Assembly: GCF_900130065.1 (NCBI RefSeq)
Contig: NZ_FQXV01000001.1
Coordinates: 92,572-156,571, forward strand
Origin: Sporobacter termitidis DSM 10068
GTDB taxonomy: Bacteria > Bacillota > Clostridia > Oscillospirales > Oscillospiraceae
Reading direction: 5' to 3'
DNA: 64,000 nt
In this document: in pieces, positions 24,536 through 32,757 of the stretch
Layout of the letters: the number at the start of each line of letters is the position of its first letter
Position numbering within the stretch: position 1 is the stretch's first letter
The notes under the pieces: generated by a model
The model's input: only the letters and a program-made list of their open reading frames with translations
Database searches by the model: none
Told to the model about the DNA's origin: nothing
Program-made: the position numbers and the translations under genes

Positions 24536-25660
24536 TCATCCCCGGCGGACGATTTCCTCCACCGCGCTCACCAGCGCCGATATGTCCCGCTTCGTGTTGA
24601 AGCTGGAGACACTCATCCGCACCGTCCCGTTTGGAAGTGTCCCGGCCGTCTTGTGGGCCAGCGGCGCGCAGTGCAGCCCGGCGCGCACGCAGATCCCCCG
24701 GGCGGACAGCTCCTCGCCGACCGTCTCGCACGGGACACCGTCCACCACGAACGAGAGGACGCCGGCCTGGCAGTATTCGTATTCGCTTTTATAAACGCGC
24801 ACCTTTTCTATTTTGACAAGCCCGTCTGCAGCCTCGGCGACCAGTGCGCGCTCGTGCGACAGGATATTCTTCAGGCCCTTTTTCGCAATATAGTCCAGTC
24901 CCGCGGAGAGCCCCGCGATGCCCGGCATGTTGTGCGTGCCGGCCTCCAGGCGGTCCGGCAGCATATCGGGCATATCCTGTGACAGCGAATTGCTGCCGGT
25001 TCCGCCCTGCAGGATGCCCTCGGGACGGCGCGCGCAGAGAAGCAGCCCTGTGCCCTGGGGCCCATACAGCCCCTTGTGGCCCGGCATACAGATATAGTCC
25101 GCGCTGAGCTTTGCAAAATCGATGTCGAGCGCGCCGGCGGACTGGGACGCATCCAGAATGAACGGCACATGCTTTTCCCGGCAGGCCGCTGCGATCCTCT
25201 CGACCGGCAGGATGTACCCAAAGACGTTTGAGACATGGTTGCAGATGACGAGGGCCGTGTCTTCGGAAAGGCGCCGCTCAAAAGCAAGCAGCGCCATCTC
25301 CGGCTCGAAAAGCTCGGACGCCGCGACAATGACACGGGCTCCAATGGCATGCAGCGGGCGTGTGACGGCGTTGTGCTCATATCCGGATATGAGCACCTTG
25401 TCGCCGCGGCGGACGAGACTTTTGATGGCAATGTTTAAAGCGTGCGTGGCGTTGAATGTAAAAACGATGCTTTCCGGGTCCCCGACGCTGAAGAGCTTTG
25501 AGACCTTTTCACGGCACTCAAAGGCGATTTCGGAAGCGTCCATGGCGGCGGTGTAGCCGCCCCTGCCCGGGCTGCTGAGATGGCCGACGGCCCACGCGGC
25601 GTTTCTGGCGACACTCGCCGGTTTTATCATCGTTGTGGCGGCGTTGTCGAGGTATATCAT
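24536..25660 (-). CDS. Cysteine desulfurase family aminotransferase (class V)
   Basis: This 374-residue PLP enzyme opens with MIYLDNAATTMIKPASV. It has the PLP-linked ICNHVSNVFG, the Schiff-base Lys region DYICMPGHKGLYGPQGTG and the active-site Cys loop GICVRAGLHCAPLAHKTAG. Overall it matches the EF2568-type desulfurase subfamily (TIGR01977), not IscS. Such enzymes deliver sulfur or selenium from cysteine or selenocysteine. It overlaps the DUF3343 Se/S-carrier-like gene by 4 nt. No iscU, sufB or tRNA-thiolation genes are adjacent. Confidence 0.86.
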   Translation of the reverse strand: MIYLDNAATTMIKPASVARNAAWAVGHLSSPGRGGYTAAMDASEIAFECREKVSKLFSVGDPESIVFTFNATHALNIAIKSLVRRGDKVLISGYEHNAVTRPLHAIGARVIVAASELFEPEMALLAFERRLSEDTALVICNHVSNVFGYILPVERIAAACREKHVPFILDASQSAGALDIDFAKLSADYICMPGHKGLYGPQGTGLLLCARRPEGILQGGTGSNSLSQDMPDMLPDRLEAGTHNMPGIAGLSAGLDYIAKKGLKNILSHERALVAEAADGLVKIEKVRVYKSEYEYCQAGVLSFVVDGVPCETVGEELSARGICVRAGLHCAPLAHKTAGTLPNGTVRMSVSSFNTKRDISALVSAVEEIVRRG

Positions 25661-25911
25661 AGGGTTACCTCGTTATAATTACCGTCGGCATATAAAACGA
25701 AGACCTTTATGGGATAAAGCTCCGCGTTTTTCAGGGCGACGAGCGCGTTTGAAATATGTTTGGCCGACACCTTTACGCAATATCCGCACCCGTCGGACGA
25801 AATGACCTGAGGCACCTTGGTGACGATGGCGGTGATCCCCACACGCTCCAGTGCCTTTGCTGTGCGTTGGGCATACGTAAGCGACCTGCAGATCAAGAGA
25901 TAATAGACCAC
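25657..25911 (-). CDS. DUF3343 putative Se/S carrier-like protein
   Basis: This 84-residue protein has the DUF3343 (PF11823) pattern: VVYYLLICRSLTYAQRTAKA, then VPQVISSDGCGYCVKVSA with the conserved GCGYC pair, and a short C-terminus. An upstream ATG at 25947 lacks a ribosome site, whereas the GTG at 25909-25911 lies behind AGAGGAG, so the shorter form is preferred. It is coupled to the desulfurase by an ATGA overlap. A role as sulfur or selenium acceptor from that enzyme is inferred from pairing and the conserved Cys. Confidence 0.8.
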   Translation of the reverse strand: MVYYLLICRSLTYAQRTAKALERVGITAIVTKVPQVISSDGCGYCVKVSAKHISNALVALKNAELYPIKVFVLYADGNYNEVTL

Positions 25912-26040
25912 TGACGGCTCTCCTCTCGGTTGGTATTGATCCGGCATCCAGACTGCTGCCGTTCAAACCATAATATGCCGCCCAGTGATTTTCGGTAAGT
26001 GCGGTTTTGTTGTGAAATCCGTCCGCGTGTTTTGCGGAAG

Positions 26041-26121
26041 CGGCAAGGGCAGAGCCCCTGCCCTACAAGGAAACGGATATTGTATTCCATCTTCTGTAGG
26101 GCAAGGGCTCTGCCCTTGCCG
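26041..26121. repeat. Inverted pair of palindromic repeat elements (family A)
   Basis: Two 26-bp copies (26041-26066 and 26096-26121) face each other across 29 bp, differing at one base. Each unit is itself a hairpin: GGCAAGGGC, 3-nt loop, GCCCTTGCC, with a GTAG flank. A third copy lies at 54695-54720. The pair begins 8 bp after the ispF stop and would form a strong mRNA 3' structure. No coding capacity. Confidence 0.85.
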
Positions 26122-26128
26122 TCATTTG

Positions 26129-26602
26129 TTAAATTTTCTCGAGTAGCACGACGGCGTGGGCGGATATGCCCAGACCCTCGCCGGTAAAGCCCATTTTTTC
26201 CTCCGTCGTCGCCTTGACGCTGATCTGCTCGACGCCGCAGCCAAGCGCCGCGGCGATATTGCGCCGCATATCGGCGATATGCGGCGAGAGCTTCGGATTC
26301 TGCGCGACAATCGTCATATCGGCGTTTGAAAGCTTATACCCCTTTGCTTGTATATCCCCGTAAACAATTTTTAACAGCCCCACGCTGTCCGCATCCTTGT
26401 ATTTTTCATCGGAATCGGGGAAATACTTGCCGATATCGCCCAATGCCAGCGCGCCCAGGAGCGCGTCCATCAGCGCGTGAACCGGGACGTCCGCGTCCGA
26501 GTGTCCGTCCGGCCCGAAGTCGCTTGGAATCAGCACACCGCACAGGATACAGGGACGGCCGGTCTTCAGGCGATGGACGTCATAACCGTGTCCGATCCTC
26601 AT
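26129..26602 (-). CDS. ispF: 2-C-methyl-D-erythritol 2,4-cyclodiphosphate synthase
   Basis: This 157-residue zinc enzyme of the MEP isoprenoid pathway has [12 protein letters not shown] (metal ligands Asp and His), [22 protein letters not shown] and a [12 protein letters not shown] tail, all intact. The frame opens at 26647, but ATG at 26600-26602 follows GGAGGAAAG and starts the conserved fold. It overlaps ispD by 23 nt. Confidence 0.95.
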   Translation of the reverse strand: MRIGHGYDVHRLKTGRPCILCGVLIPSDFGPDGHSDADVPVHALMDALLGALALGDIGKYFPDSDEKYKDADSVGLLKIVYGDIQAKGYKLSNADMTIVAQNPKLSPHIADMRRNIAAALGCGVEQISVKATTEEKMGFTGEGLGISAHAVVLLEKI

Positions 26603-27344
26603 CTTCTTTCCTCCGCATCTGTAGAATAGCTTCGGCAAACGCAACATCGATTGCCGTCGTCAGCTTGATGTTCTCTCTTGTCCCGGCCGTCAGGCAGACG
26701 GAACAGCCCAGCGCCTCCACCGCCATGCAGTCGTCGGTTATGTAAAGCTTTTTGTCAGCGGCATTCTGCAAGGCCCCTTTCAAAAGCTCCGCGGCGAATA
26801 TCTGGGGCGTCTGTATCTCAAACAGCCCGTCCCTGTCTACTGTTTTGACGACCATGTTGTTTTTGGCCATTTTGACCGTCGATGTCACCGGGACGGCCGG
26901 CGCCGCGGCGGAGAATTTCAGCGCCGCGGCAACGGCGAGAGAAACGGTTTCTCCCGTCACAAAAGGGCGCGCCCCATCGTGGACGGCAATGAGCCGCGCG
27001 TGCGGAGACACCTGCAGGACGCCGTTCATAACGGATTCCAGGCGGGTCTGACCGCCGGGTACGAGCTTGGCGGCCTTGGACACCCCATATTCGGAGACAA
27101 GCCGCGCCACGTCATCCATCCTGTCCTGCCGCGTAACAACGACGATTTCGCCGACCTCCGGGCACTTGTTGAGCGCCAGGAGCGTGTGCGCCAGAACGGG
27201 GACGCCGCCAATGTCCAAAAAGAGCTTATCCTGCCCTTCCATGCGTGAAGATGCCCCGCCGGCGGCGACGACAGCGGAGCAGCAGCCTTTCTGGTTTTCA
27301 TGCGCCTTTTCTCTTCTCGCGAGACCGGACAGCTTCAGCGCCAT
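26580..27344 (-). CDS. ispD: 2-C-methyl-D-erythritol 4-phosphate cytidylyltransferase
   Basis: This 254-residue nucleotidyltransferase uses CTP to activate MEP. It has the signature [20 protein letters not shown], then [14 protein letters not shown] and [14 protein letters not shown]. The ATG at 27342-27344 follows GGGAGGG and is preferred over an upstream ATG at 27380. An extra 20 residues or so precede the conserved core. It forms the carD-ispD-ispF block with its neighbours. Confidence 0.93.
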   Translation of the reverse strand: MALKLSGLARREKAHENQKGCCSAVVAAGGASSRMEGQDKLFLDIGGVPVLAHTLLALNKCPEVGEIVVVTRQDRMDDVARLVSEYGVSKAAKLVPGGQTRLESVMNGVLQVSPHARLIAVHDGARPFVTGETVSLAVAAALKFSAAAPAVPVTSTVKMAKNNMVVKTVDRDGLFEIQTPQIFAAELLKGALQNAADKKLYITDDCMAVEALGCSVCLTAGTRENIKLTTAIDVAFAEAILQMRRKEDEDRTRL

Positions 27345-27410
27345 TGGATTTCCCTCCCGGTATGATCGGAACGCGCTCATGCAAAAGCGGAGGTTTTTCC
27401 TCCGCCGCTG

Positions 27411-27887
27411 TTATACCAGAACCTTGTTGATACGCATTTCGACTTCTTCGTAACTCGACTGCTGCGACAGGACGATCTCTGAAATCAAAATCTGCTTGGC
27501 CGAATGGAGCATCTTGCGCTCGCCGGTAGACAGCCCCTTTTCAACGTCGCGTGCCATGAGGCCCTTGACGACCCGCGCGACCTCCAAAAGGTCTCCGCTC
27601 TTCAGACGCTGCATATTCTCGCGGTAACGCCTGTTCCAGTTGGACGTCATGTCGGCCTCAATTTTTGAAATCGAATTCAAAAGAGACTCGGCGGCGGCGG
27701 AGTCCACAATCGGACGTACGCCGATGGCTTCGCTGCTCTCGGTGGGAATCATCACGACCATCCCCCCGGCGGGCATTTTGAGAATATAATACTGGCGGGT
27801 ACATCCGTTGATTTTCCGCTCTTCGATACTGTCAATGATGCCGGCCCCGTGCATGGGGTGAGCGATCATATCGCCAACTCTGAACAT
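27411..27887 (-). CDS. CarD family transcriptional regulator
   Basis: This 158-residue protein has an N-terminal RNA-polymerase-interacting Tudor-like domain (MFRVGDMIAHPMHGAGIIDS, YYILKMPAGGMVVMIPTES) and a helical DNA-binding C-terminal part with the conserved WNRRYREN. CarD proteins bind the polymerase beta subunit and stabilise open complexes at many promoters. It lies 66 nt upstream of ispD and has its own dyad-containing promoter. Confidence 0.92.
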   Translation of the reverse strand: MFRVGDMIAHPMHGAGIIDSIEERKINGCTRQYYILKMPAGGMVVMIPTESSEAIGVRPIVDSAAAESLLNSISKIEADMTSNWNRRYRENMQRLKSGDLLEVARVVKGLMARDVEKGLSTGERKMLHSAKQILISEIVLSQQSSYEEVEMRINKVLV

Positions 27888-27945
27888 AGATTCCTCACCT
27901 TAAATTCAAGTCCCAAATGATTGATCCATTTTGAGTGCAAAGTTA

Positions 27946-27975
27946 ATTATATACCAAATTTACTTGGTATAGCAA
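27946..27975 (-). promoter_or_regulatory. carD promoter with an 8-bp dyad in the spacer
   Basis: On the minus strand TTGCTA (27970-27975), an 18-bp spacer and TATAAT (27946-27951) form a sigma-A promoter. TATACCAA/TTGGTATA (27950-27957 and 27964-27971) is a perfect dyad filling the spacer and touching both boxes. That placement suits a repressor or a spacer-distorting activator. Confidence 0.62.
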
Positions 27976-28064
27976 GTATTTTCATCAAATTTTTCCCGAC
28001 GGCCGGATAAATCCGCAGCGAAAACCCATGGGACATGCCGATATTCTATTATTTTGCAGTTTTA

Positions 28065-28107
28065 AAGAAAAATATACCGGAAACGATACTTTCTCGTTTC
28101 CGGTATA
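28065..28107 (-). terminator. Terminator after ispH-rpsA
   Basis: TATACCGGAAACGA (28073-28086) and TCGTTTCCGGTATA (28094-28107) are perfect 14-bp arms around a 7-nt loop. On the minus strand the stem is followed by UUUUUCUUU. It lies 44 nt after the stop. Confidence 0.85.
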
Positions 28108-28150
28108 CAAAACTACCTTATTTTATTCCCGATCCGACACGGAATGATTT

Positions 28151-30196
28151 TTACTCTTCCGGGATTTCGGCCGGCGGGAAGTCCGTGTCGTAAACGATGG
28201 TGGGCGCCTTATCGGAGACGGGCGCGGAATCGGGCGTCATCAGTGCCCTGATACTCAGAGAGACCTTGTGCTTCTCCAGATCGATATCCGTGATTCTGAC
28301 ATCGGTGTCCATGCCTTCCTTCAGGACCTCGGAGGGCAGACCAATCCTGTGGTCGGTGATCTGCGAAATGTGGATCAGGCCGTCCACGCCGGGGATGATC
28401 TCCGCGAACGCGCCGAAGGGCATGAGTTTGACGATCTTGACGTTGATCGTATCGCCGATCTTATAGGCGGTGATAAACTTCTCCCACGGATTGTCTTCCT
28501 TCGTCTTATAGCCGAGTGAAATCTTTTTCTTTTCCTTGTCGAAGGAGATGACGAAGACCTCGATCTTGTCGCCGATATTCAGCACGTCGGACGGCTGGTG
28601 GATTCTGGTCCAGCTGAGCTCGGAAACGTGCACCATCCCGTCGATGCCGCCGATATCGACGAAAGCGCCGTACGACGTCATGGATTTCACGACGCCCTCG
28701 TATTTTTTGCCGACTTCGATCTCATTCCAGATCTGCTCCATCTTTTCGCGGCGCTCCTCGTTGGCAACGGCCCTTATGGAGCCCACGACACGGCGGCGCG
28801 ACTGGTTGACCTCCGTGATGCGCAGCTTGACCTTCGTTTTCACAAGCGTCGACATGGGCACGTCCTTCGCCAGGCCCGTCTGGGAAGCCGGCACAAAAAC
28901 GCGGACGCCCCGCACAGAGACGACAACGCCGCCCTTGTTCTCTTCCGTAACGACACCCTCAACAGTGGTTTTTTCATTTTTTGCCACTTCGATATCGTCC
29001 CAGCTCTTGACGGAGTCAAGACGCTTTTTCGACAGCATGACGGTGCCCTCCACGTCGTTGACGCGCAGAACAAAAGTCTCAATTGAATCGCCGATTTTGA
29101 CGATGTCTTCCACTTTCACCGACGGATCATCGGTCAGCTCAGCCAGAGGTATGTAACCTGACTGCTTCGTGCCGAGATCCACAGAAATCTCTGTCGGCGT
29201 AATAGCGGCGATAATGCCGGTCACTTTTTCCCCAGTATTTAAAGTTTTAATTGATTTTTCCAGCATTTCCTCAAAGGATTCGACAGCTTCCTGCGCCGCC
29301 TCCTTGACTTCTGTTTCGCCTGCTTGTCCGCCTGACTCTTCGATATTCATTTCTTCACTCAACATCTGACTGACCTCCTTAATTATCCACGCCGGTGTGG
29401 AAGCGCCCGCAGTAATACCGACAGTGTCGGAGTCACTGAAATACGAAATGTCAAGATCGTCGGCTGATTCAATGAAATACACTCTGTTGCAGTGAGCTCT
29501 GCAGATTTCCGCAAGCTTAATGCTGTTGGCACTCGATTTGCCGCCGATGACAATCATGGCGTCAACTCGACGAGAGATTTCTTTGGCCTCTTCCTGGCGT
29601 CTGCACGTGGCGTTGCATATTGTATCAAATATTTTGAGATTTGTACACTCTTTTTTTACTTCCAAACAGCACAATTCAAACACGTCGCGCGTGTTTGTTG
29701 TCTGGGAAACAACGGAAATCGGCGCGCTTTTTGCGTTGGGCGACTGCCGGAGCCATTCCCTGACTTCTTCCGGCGTTTCCACAATCCTGCAGTCGCCGCA
29801 CCAACTGGATATGGCTTCGACCTCGGGATGGTTTTTCTCCCCGACAATCAGGACTGTGCGCCCCTCGTCGGACTCGCGCCGCACAATGCCGTGGATTTTG
29901 GCCACGTCTGGGCAGGTGGCATCGAGGATATCGGCGCCAAGCGCCTTGAGCGCCTCGATTTCTCCCCTTTTTGCGCCGTGAGATCGGATGATAACCGTCT
30001 CCCCGGGCTGCGCGTCGCCCACGTCGCCAAGCTCCCGGACGCCCTTTTCAGCCAGGGCGCGGGTGACGCTTGTGTTGTGAATGATCGGCCCCAGCGTCGC
30101 GCAGCGGGCGCCGCTTTTCGCGGTGTCCTCACAGATATTGACGGCCCGCCGGACGCCAAAGCAGAACCCGGCGGATTTCGCGAGAATGATTTTCAT
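28151..30196 (-). CDS. ispH: IspH-ribosomal protein S1 fusion
   Basis: This 681-residue fusion has residues 1-285 or so as 4-hydroxy-3-methylbut-2-enyl diphosphate reductase (last MEP step). Its three iron-sulfur cysteines are in AGFCFGVRRA, LDATCPDVAKI and ICNATCRRQEE. An acidic linker leads to four S1 RNA-binding domains: GEKVTGIIAAITP, EGVVTEENKGGVVV, KYEGVVKSMTSYGAFVDIGG and TINVKIVKLMPFGAFAEI. This fusion is known across clostridia. It overlaps plsC by 4 nt. The S1 part may act in translation initiation; no separate rpsA is visible in this window. Confidence 0.94.
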   Translation of the reverse strand: MKIILAKSAGFCFGVRRAVNICEDTAKSGARCATLGPIIHNTSVTRALAEKGVRELGDVGDAQPGETVIIRSHGAKRGEIEALKALGADILDATCPDVAKIHGIVRRESDEGRTVLIVGEKNHPEVEAISSWCGDCRIVETPEEVREWLRQSPNAKSAPISVVSQTTNTRDVFELCCLEVKKECTNLKIFDTICNATCRRQEEAKEISRRVDAMIVIGGKSSANSIKLAEICRAHCNRVYFIESADDLDISYFSDSDTVGITAGASTPAWIIKEVSQMLSEEMNIEESGGQAGETEVKEAAQEAVESFEEMLEKSIKTLNTGEKVTGIIAAITPTEISVDLGTKQSGYIPLAELTDDPSVKVEDIVKIGDSIETFVLRVNDVEGTVMLSKKRLDSVKSWDDIEVAKNEKTTVEGVVTEENKGGVVVSVRGVRVFVPASQTGLAKDVPMSTLVKTKVKLRITEVNQSRRRVVGSIRAVANEERREKMEQIWNEIEVGKKYEGVVKSMTSYGAFVDIGGIDGMVHVSELSWTRIHQPSDVLNIGDKIEVFVISFDKEKKKISLGYKTKEDNPWEKFITAYKIGDTINVKIVKLMPFGAFAEIIPGVDGLIHISQITDHRIGLPSEVLKEGMDTDVRITDIDLEKHKVSLSIRALMTPDSAPVSDKAPTIVYDTDFPPAEIPEE

Positions 30197-30801
30197 TGCC
30201 CGGCCTCCCCCGCAGCCTTGAGCGCCGCGATCTTGTCCATCAGAACCCCCGCCAGGCCGTCGTATTCGGCGCGGGAGAGCTTTTTGCGCTCTGGATTGAC
30301 GAGATACGGTGCACCGACGACAATAGTATACGTATGAAACGGTTTTTTATTTCTGGGGATGTACACCGGTATGACGGGTACGGACATCTGGTCGGCGATC
30401 TGGACGGCGCCGCGCTTTGCATCCCCGTCTTCCGTCAGATTGCGCCGCCCCTCCGGGAAAATCCCGACCTTTTCCCCGGCCTTCAGATATTTCATCGCCG
30501 TTTTGATGGCGCCGATATCACTGCGGTCGCGGTCCACGGGGAACGAGCCGATGGCCCGGATGACGGAGGATAGAACAGGCATCCTGAACAGCTCGATTTT
30601 CGCCATGAAATGCGGATGGTGCTCTATCCCGATCCCCATGCACAAAAGAATCGGGTCAAAATTGCTGGAGTGGTTGGCACAGAACACCGCCGGCCCGGCC
30701 GGGATATTCTCCCCGCCGATGCATTTGACCCTATACACCGGGAACAGGACGACATATAGAAAATGATAAAGCCGCCGGAAGGCGCGGTATTCTTTATTCA
30801 T
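30193..30801 (-). CDS. plsC: 1-acyl-sn-glycerol-3-phosphate acyltransferase
   Basis: This 202-residue membrane-associated acyltransferase makes phosphatidic acid. It has the HX4D motif in FCANHSSNFDPIL, FPEGRRN, and a hydrophobic N-terminal helix. The frame opens at 30846, but the ATG at 30799-30801 (MNKEYRAFRRLY) overlaps the cmk stop as ATGA and is the natural start. Operon order is cmk-plsC-ispH, as in many clostridia. Confidence 0.92.
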   Translation of the reverse strand: MNKEYRAFRRLYHFLYVVLFPVYRVKCIGGENIPAGPAVFCANHSSNFDPILLCMGIGIEHHPHFMAKIELFRMPVLSSVIRAIGSFPVDRDRSDIGAIKTAMKYLKAGEKVGIFPEGRRNLTEDGDAKRGAVQIADQMSVPVIPVYIPRNKKPFHTYTIVVGAPYLVNPERKKLSRAEYDGLAGVLMDKIAALKAAGEAGQ

Positions 30802-31475
30802 AGCCCCAATTTTTCCTCCGCCAGAGCGCATATGGCCTTGAGGCACTGCTCCAGATCCATCTCCGACGTGTCGACCAAAATCGCGTCCTCCGCCGCCTTT
30901 AAGGGCGCGGCGCTGCGCTCGCTGTCGTTCTTGTCGCGGTACAGGATGTCTCTGAGCACCTCATCATATGTCGTCGAGATGCTTTTTGCTTTCAGCTCGG
31001 CATATCGGCGTTCGGCGCGCACCTCGGGCCTGGCCGTCAGAAAAATCTTCAAGCCGGCGTCCGGGAGGACGACCGTGCCGATATCGCGCCCGTCCATGAC
31101 AACGTCGTATTTTACCGCCATCTCCCTCTGCATGGCCAGCAGGAAATCCCGGACCGGCACCATGGACGAAACGTCGGAAGCGTAAATGGACGCCTCCGGG
31201 ACGCGGATATTCTCCGTCACATCCTTCCCGTTCAGGAACATCCGCTGCAGCCCGCCCCCGTCGTACCGCAGCTCGATACGAATATCGGGCAGAAGCTTTA
31301 CAACGTTTTCCTCGTCCTTTGACGACACGCCCCTCTGAAGTGCAAAAAGGCCGACGCTTCTGTACAGCGCGCCGGTGTCTACGTAAATGAGACCGTATTT
31401 CTTTGCCGTCAGGCGCGCGAGCGTTGATTTCCCCGCCCCGCTGGGGCCGTCAATGGCGATGCTTCTTTCTTCCAT
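30798..31475 (-). CDS. cmk: Cytidylate kinase
   Basis: This 225-residue kinase phosphorylates CMP and dCMP. It has the P-loop AIDGPSGAGKSTLAR, VDTGALYRSVGLFA, the VMDGRDIGTVVLPDA motif and KIFLTARPEVRAERRY. Length and order of motifs are normal. It is coupled to plsC by a 4-nt overlap and lies 49 nt after the flavoprotein gene. Confidence 0.95.
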   Translation of the reverse strand: MEERSIAIDGPSGAGKSTLARLTAKKYGLIYVDTGALYRSVGLFALQRGVSSKDEENVVKLLPDIRIELRYDGGGLQRMFLNGKDVTENIRVPEASIYASDVSSMVPVRDFLLAMQREMAVKYDVVMDGRDIGTVVLPDAGLKIFLTARPEVRAERRYAELKAKSISTTYDEVLRDILYRDKNDSERSAAPLKAAEDAILVDTSEMDLEQCLKAICALAEEKLGL

Positions 31476-31524
31476 TCGCTATTTCCTTTCGGGGCCCCGC
31501 GCCGCGAAGAGGCGCCCTTGCCCT

Positions 31525-32757
31525 TCATTCGTTTTTCAATACATGCGTGGCGGCGGCGTATGCCGTGCTCCAGGCGATCTGCAGGTTAAAGCCGCCGGTG
31601 TACGCGTCGGCGTCAATGATCTCGCCGGCGAAGTGCAGGTTTTGAACAAGCTTTGACGCCATCGTCGTGGGATTGAGTTCCCTCGTATCCACGCCGCCCG
31701 ACGTGATGATGGCCTCCTCGATGGGGCGCGGGCCGGTGACGGTAAGTCTGAAATCCTTAAAGAGGGCCAGCAGTCGCCGCCGCTGCTCCCGGGTGATCGA
31801 GTGCACCTTCGTCTCCGGCGGGATGCCGGACAGGTCGATAAGCACGGGGATCATCGTGCGGCTTGCCAGATCGGCGAGCGCGTTGGCAAAATCTTTGTTG
31901 GCGTACTTTTCAAAATCACGCAGAAGCCGCGCGTCAAGCTTATGCTCATCCAGGGCCGGCTTCAGATCAATGGACAGCGCATATTTTTTATTGGCAAAAT
32001 CCCGCATATGGGCGCTGGCCGATAAAATAAGAGGCCCCGAGACGCCGAAATGCGTGAACAGCATTTCCCCGAAGTCCTCGTATACCGGCTTTTTTCCGCC
32101 GTCGCGCACGGTGAGTCGGATATTTTTCAGCGACAGGCCCTGCATCCTGGCGCAGACCTCGGGCGACGCTTCCAGCGGCACCAGCGACGGCTTCGGCGCC
32201 GCGATCCTGTGTCCGGCGGCCTCCGCCATTTTGTATCCGTCGCCGGTGGAGCCCGTCAGCGGGTACGACTTGCCGCCCGTGCACAGTATGACGGCCCGGC
32301 AGGCGATCTCCTCATCCGCCGTTTTGACGCCGGAAACGGTGCCGTCTTCAGTCAGGAGGGCCCTTGCCGTCCCTTTACGGAGCTCCGCGCCGGCCCCTTC
32401 CGCATACCGGCGCAAGGCGGAAACAACGTCCTGCGCGCTGTCAGAGGCCGGAAAAACCCTGTTACCGCGCTCTGTCTTCAGCGGCACGCCGAGCTTTTCA
32501 AAAAAGTCCATCGCAGCCCTGGGCGTAAAGCCGTTAAAAGCGCTGTAAAGAAACTTGCCGCCCGTGGGGATATTGTCGAGCGCTTCCCGCACGGGGCAGT
32601 CGTTTGTGACGTTGCAGCGACCCTTCCCCGTAATGCGGAGCTTCAGGCCGGGCCGGTCATTTTTTTCAAGGAGCAGGACACGGAGCCCCCGGGCTGCGGC
32701 AAGCCCCGACGCCAGCATGCCGGCCGCGCCGGCGCCGATGACGACGACATCATACAT
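31525..32757 (-). CDS. HI0933/BaiN-type FAD-dependent oxidoreductase
   Basis: This 410-residue flavoprotein has an N-terminal dinucleotide fold (MYDVVVIGAGAAGMLASGLA), LLLEKNDRPGLKLRITGKGR, a CTGGKSYPLTGSTGDGYKMA segment and the closing AGEIIDADAYTGGFNLQIAW. The family (NAD(P)/FAD-dependent oxidoreductase, HI0933-like) includes BaiN of bile-acid 7-dehydroxylating bacteria, but most members are housekeeping and uncharacterised. The ATG at 32755-32757 is chosen because the 17 upstream codons are not conserved-looking. It overlaps the RpiR gene by 8 nt. Confidence 0.88.
   Translation of the reverse strand: MYDVVVIGAGAAGMLASGLAAARGLRVLLLEKNDRPGLKLRITGKGRCNVTNDCPVREALDNIPTGGKFLYSAFNGFTPRAAMDFFEKLGVPLKTERGNRVFPASDSAQDVVSALRRYAEGAGAELRKGTARALLTEDGTVSGVKTADEEIACRAVILCTGGKSYPLTGSTGDGYKMAEAAGHRIAAPKPSLVPLEASPEVCARMQGLSLKNIRLTVRDGGKKPVYEDFGEMLFTHFGVSGPLILSASAHMRDFANKKYALSIDLKPALDEHKLDARLLRDFEKYANKDFANALADLASRTMIPVLIDLSGIPPETKVHSITREQRRRLLALFKDFRLTVTGPRPIEEAIITSGGVDTRELNPTTMASKLVQNLHFAGEIIDADAYTGGFNLQIAWSTAYAAATHVLKNE

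Noticed and set aside
26041-26121. CRISPR-like repeat-spacer structure
   Set aside because: Only two facing copies in inverted orientation around one spacer and no cas genes; it is a palindromic element pair.
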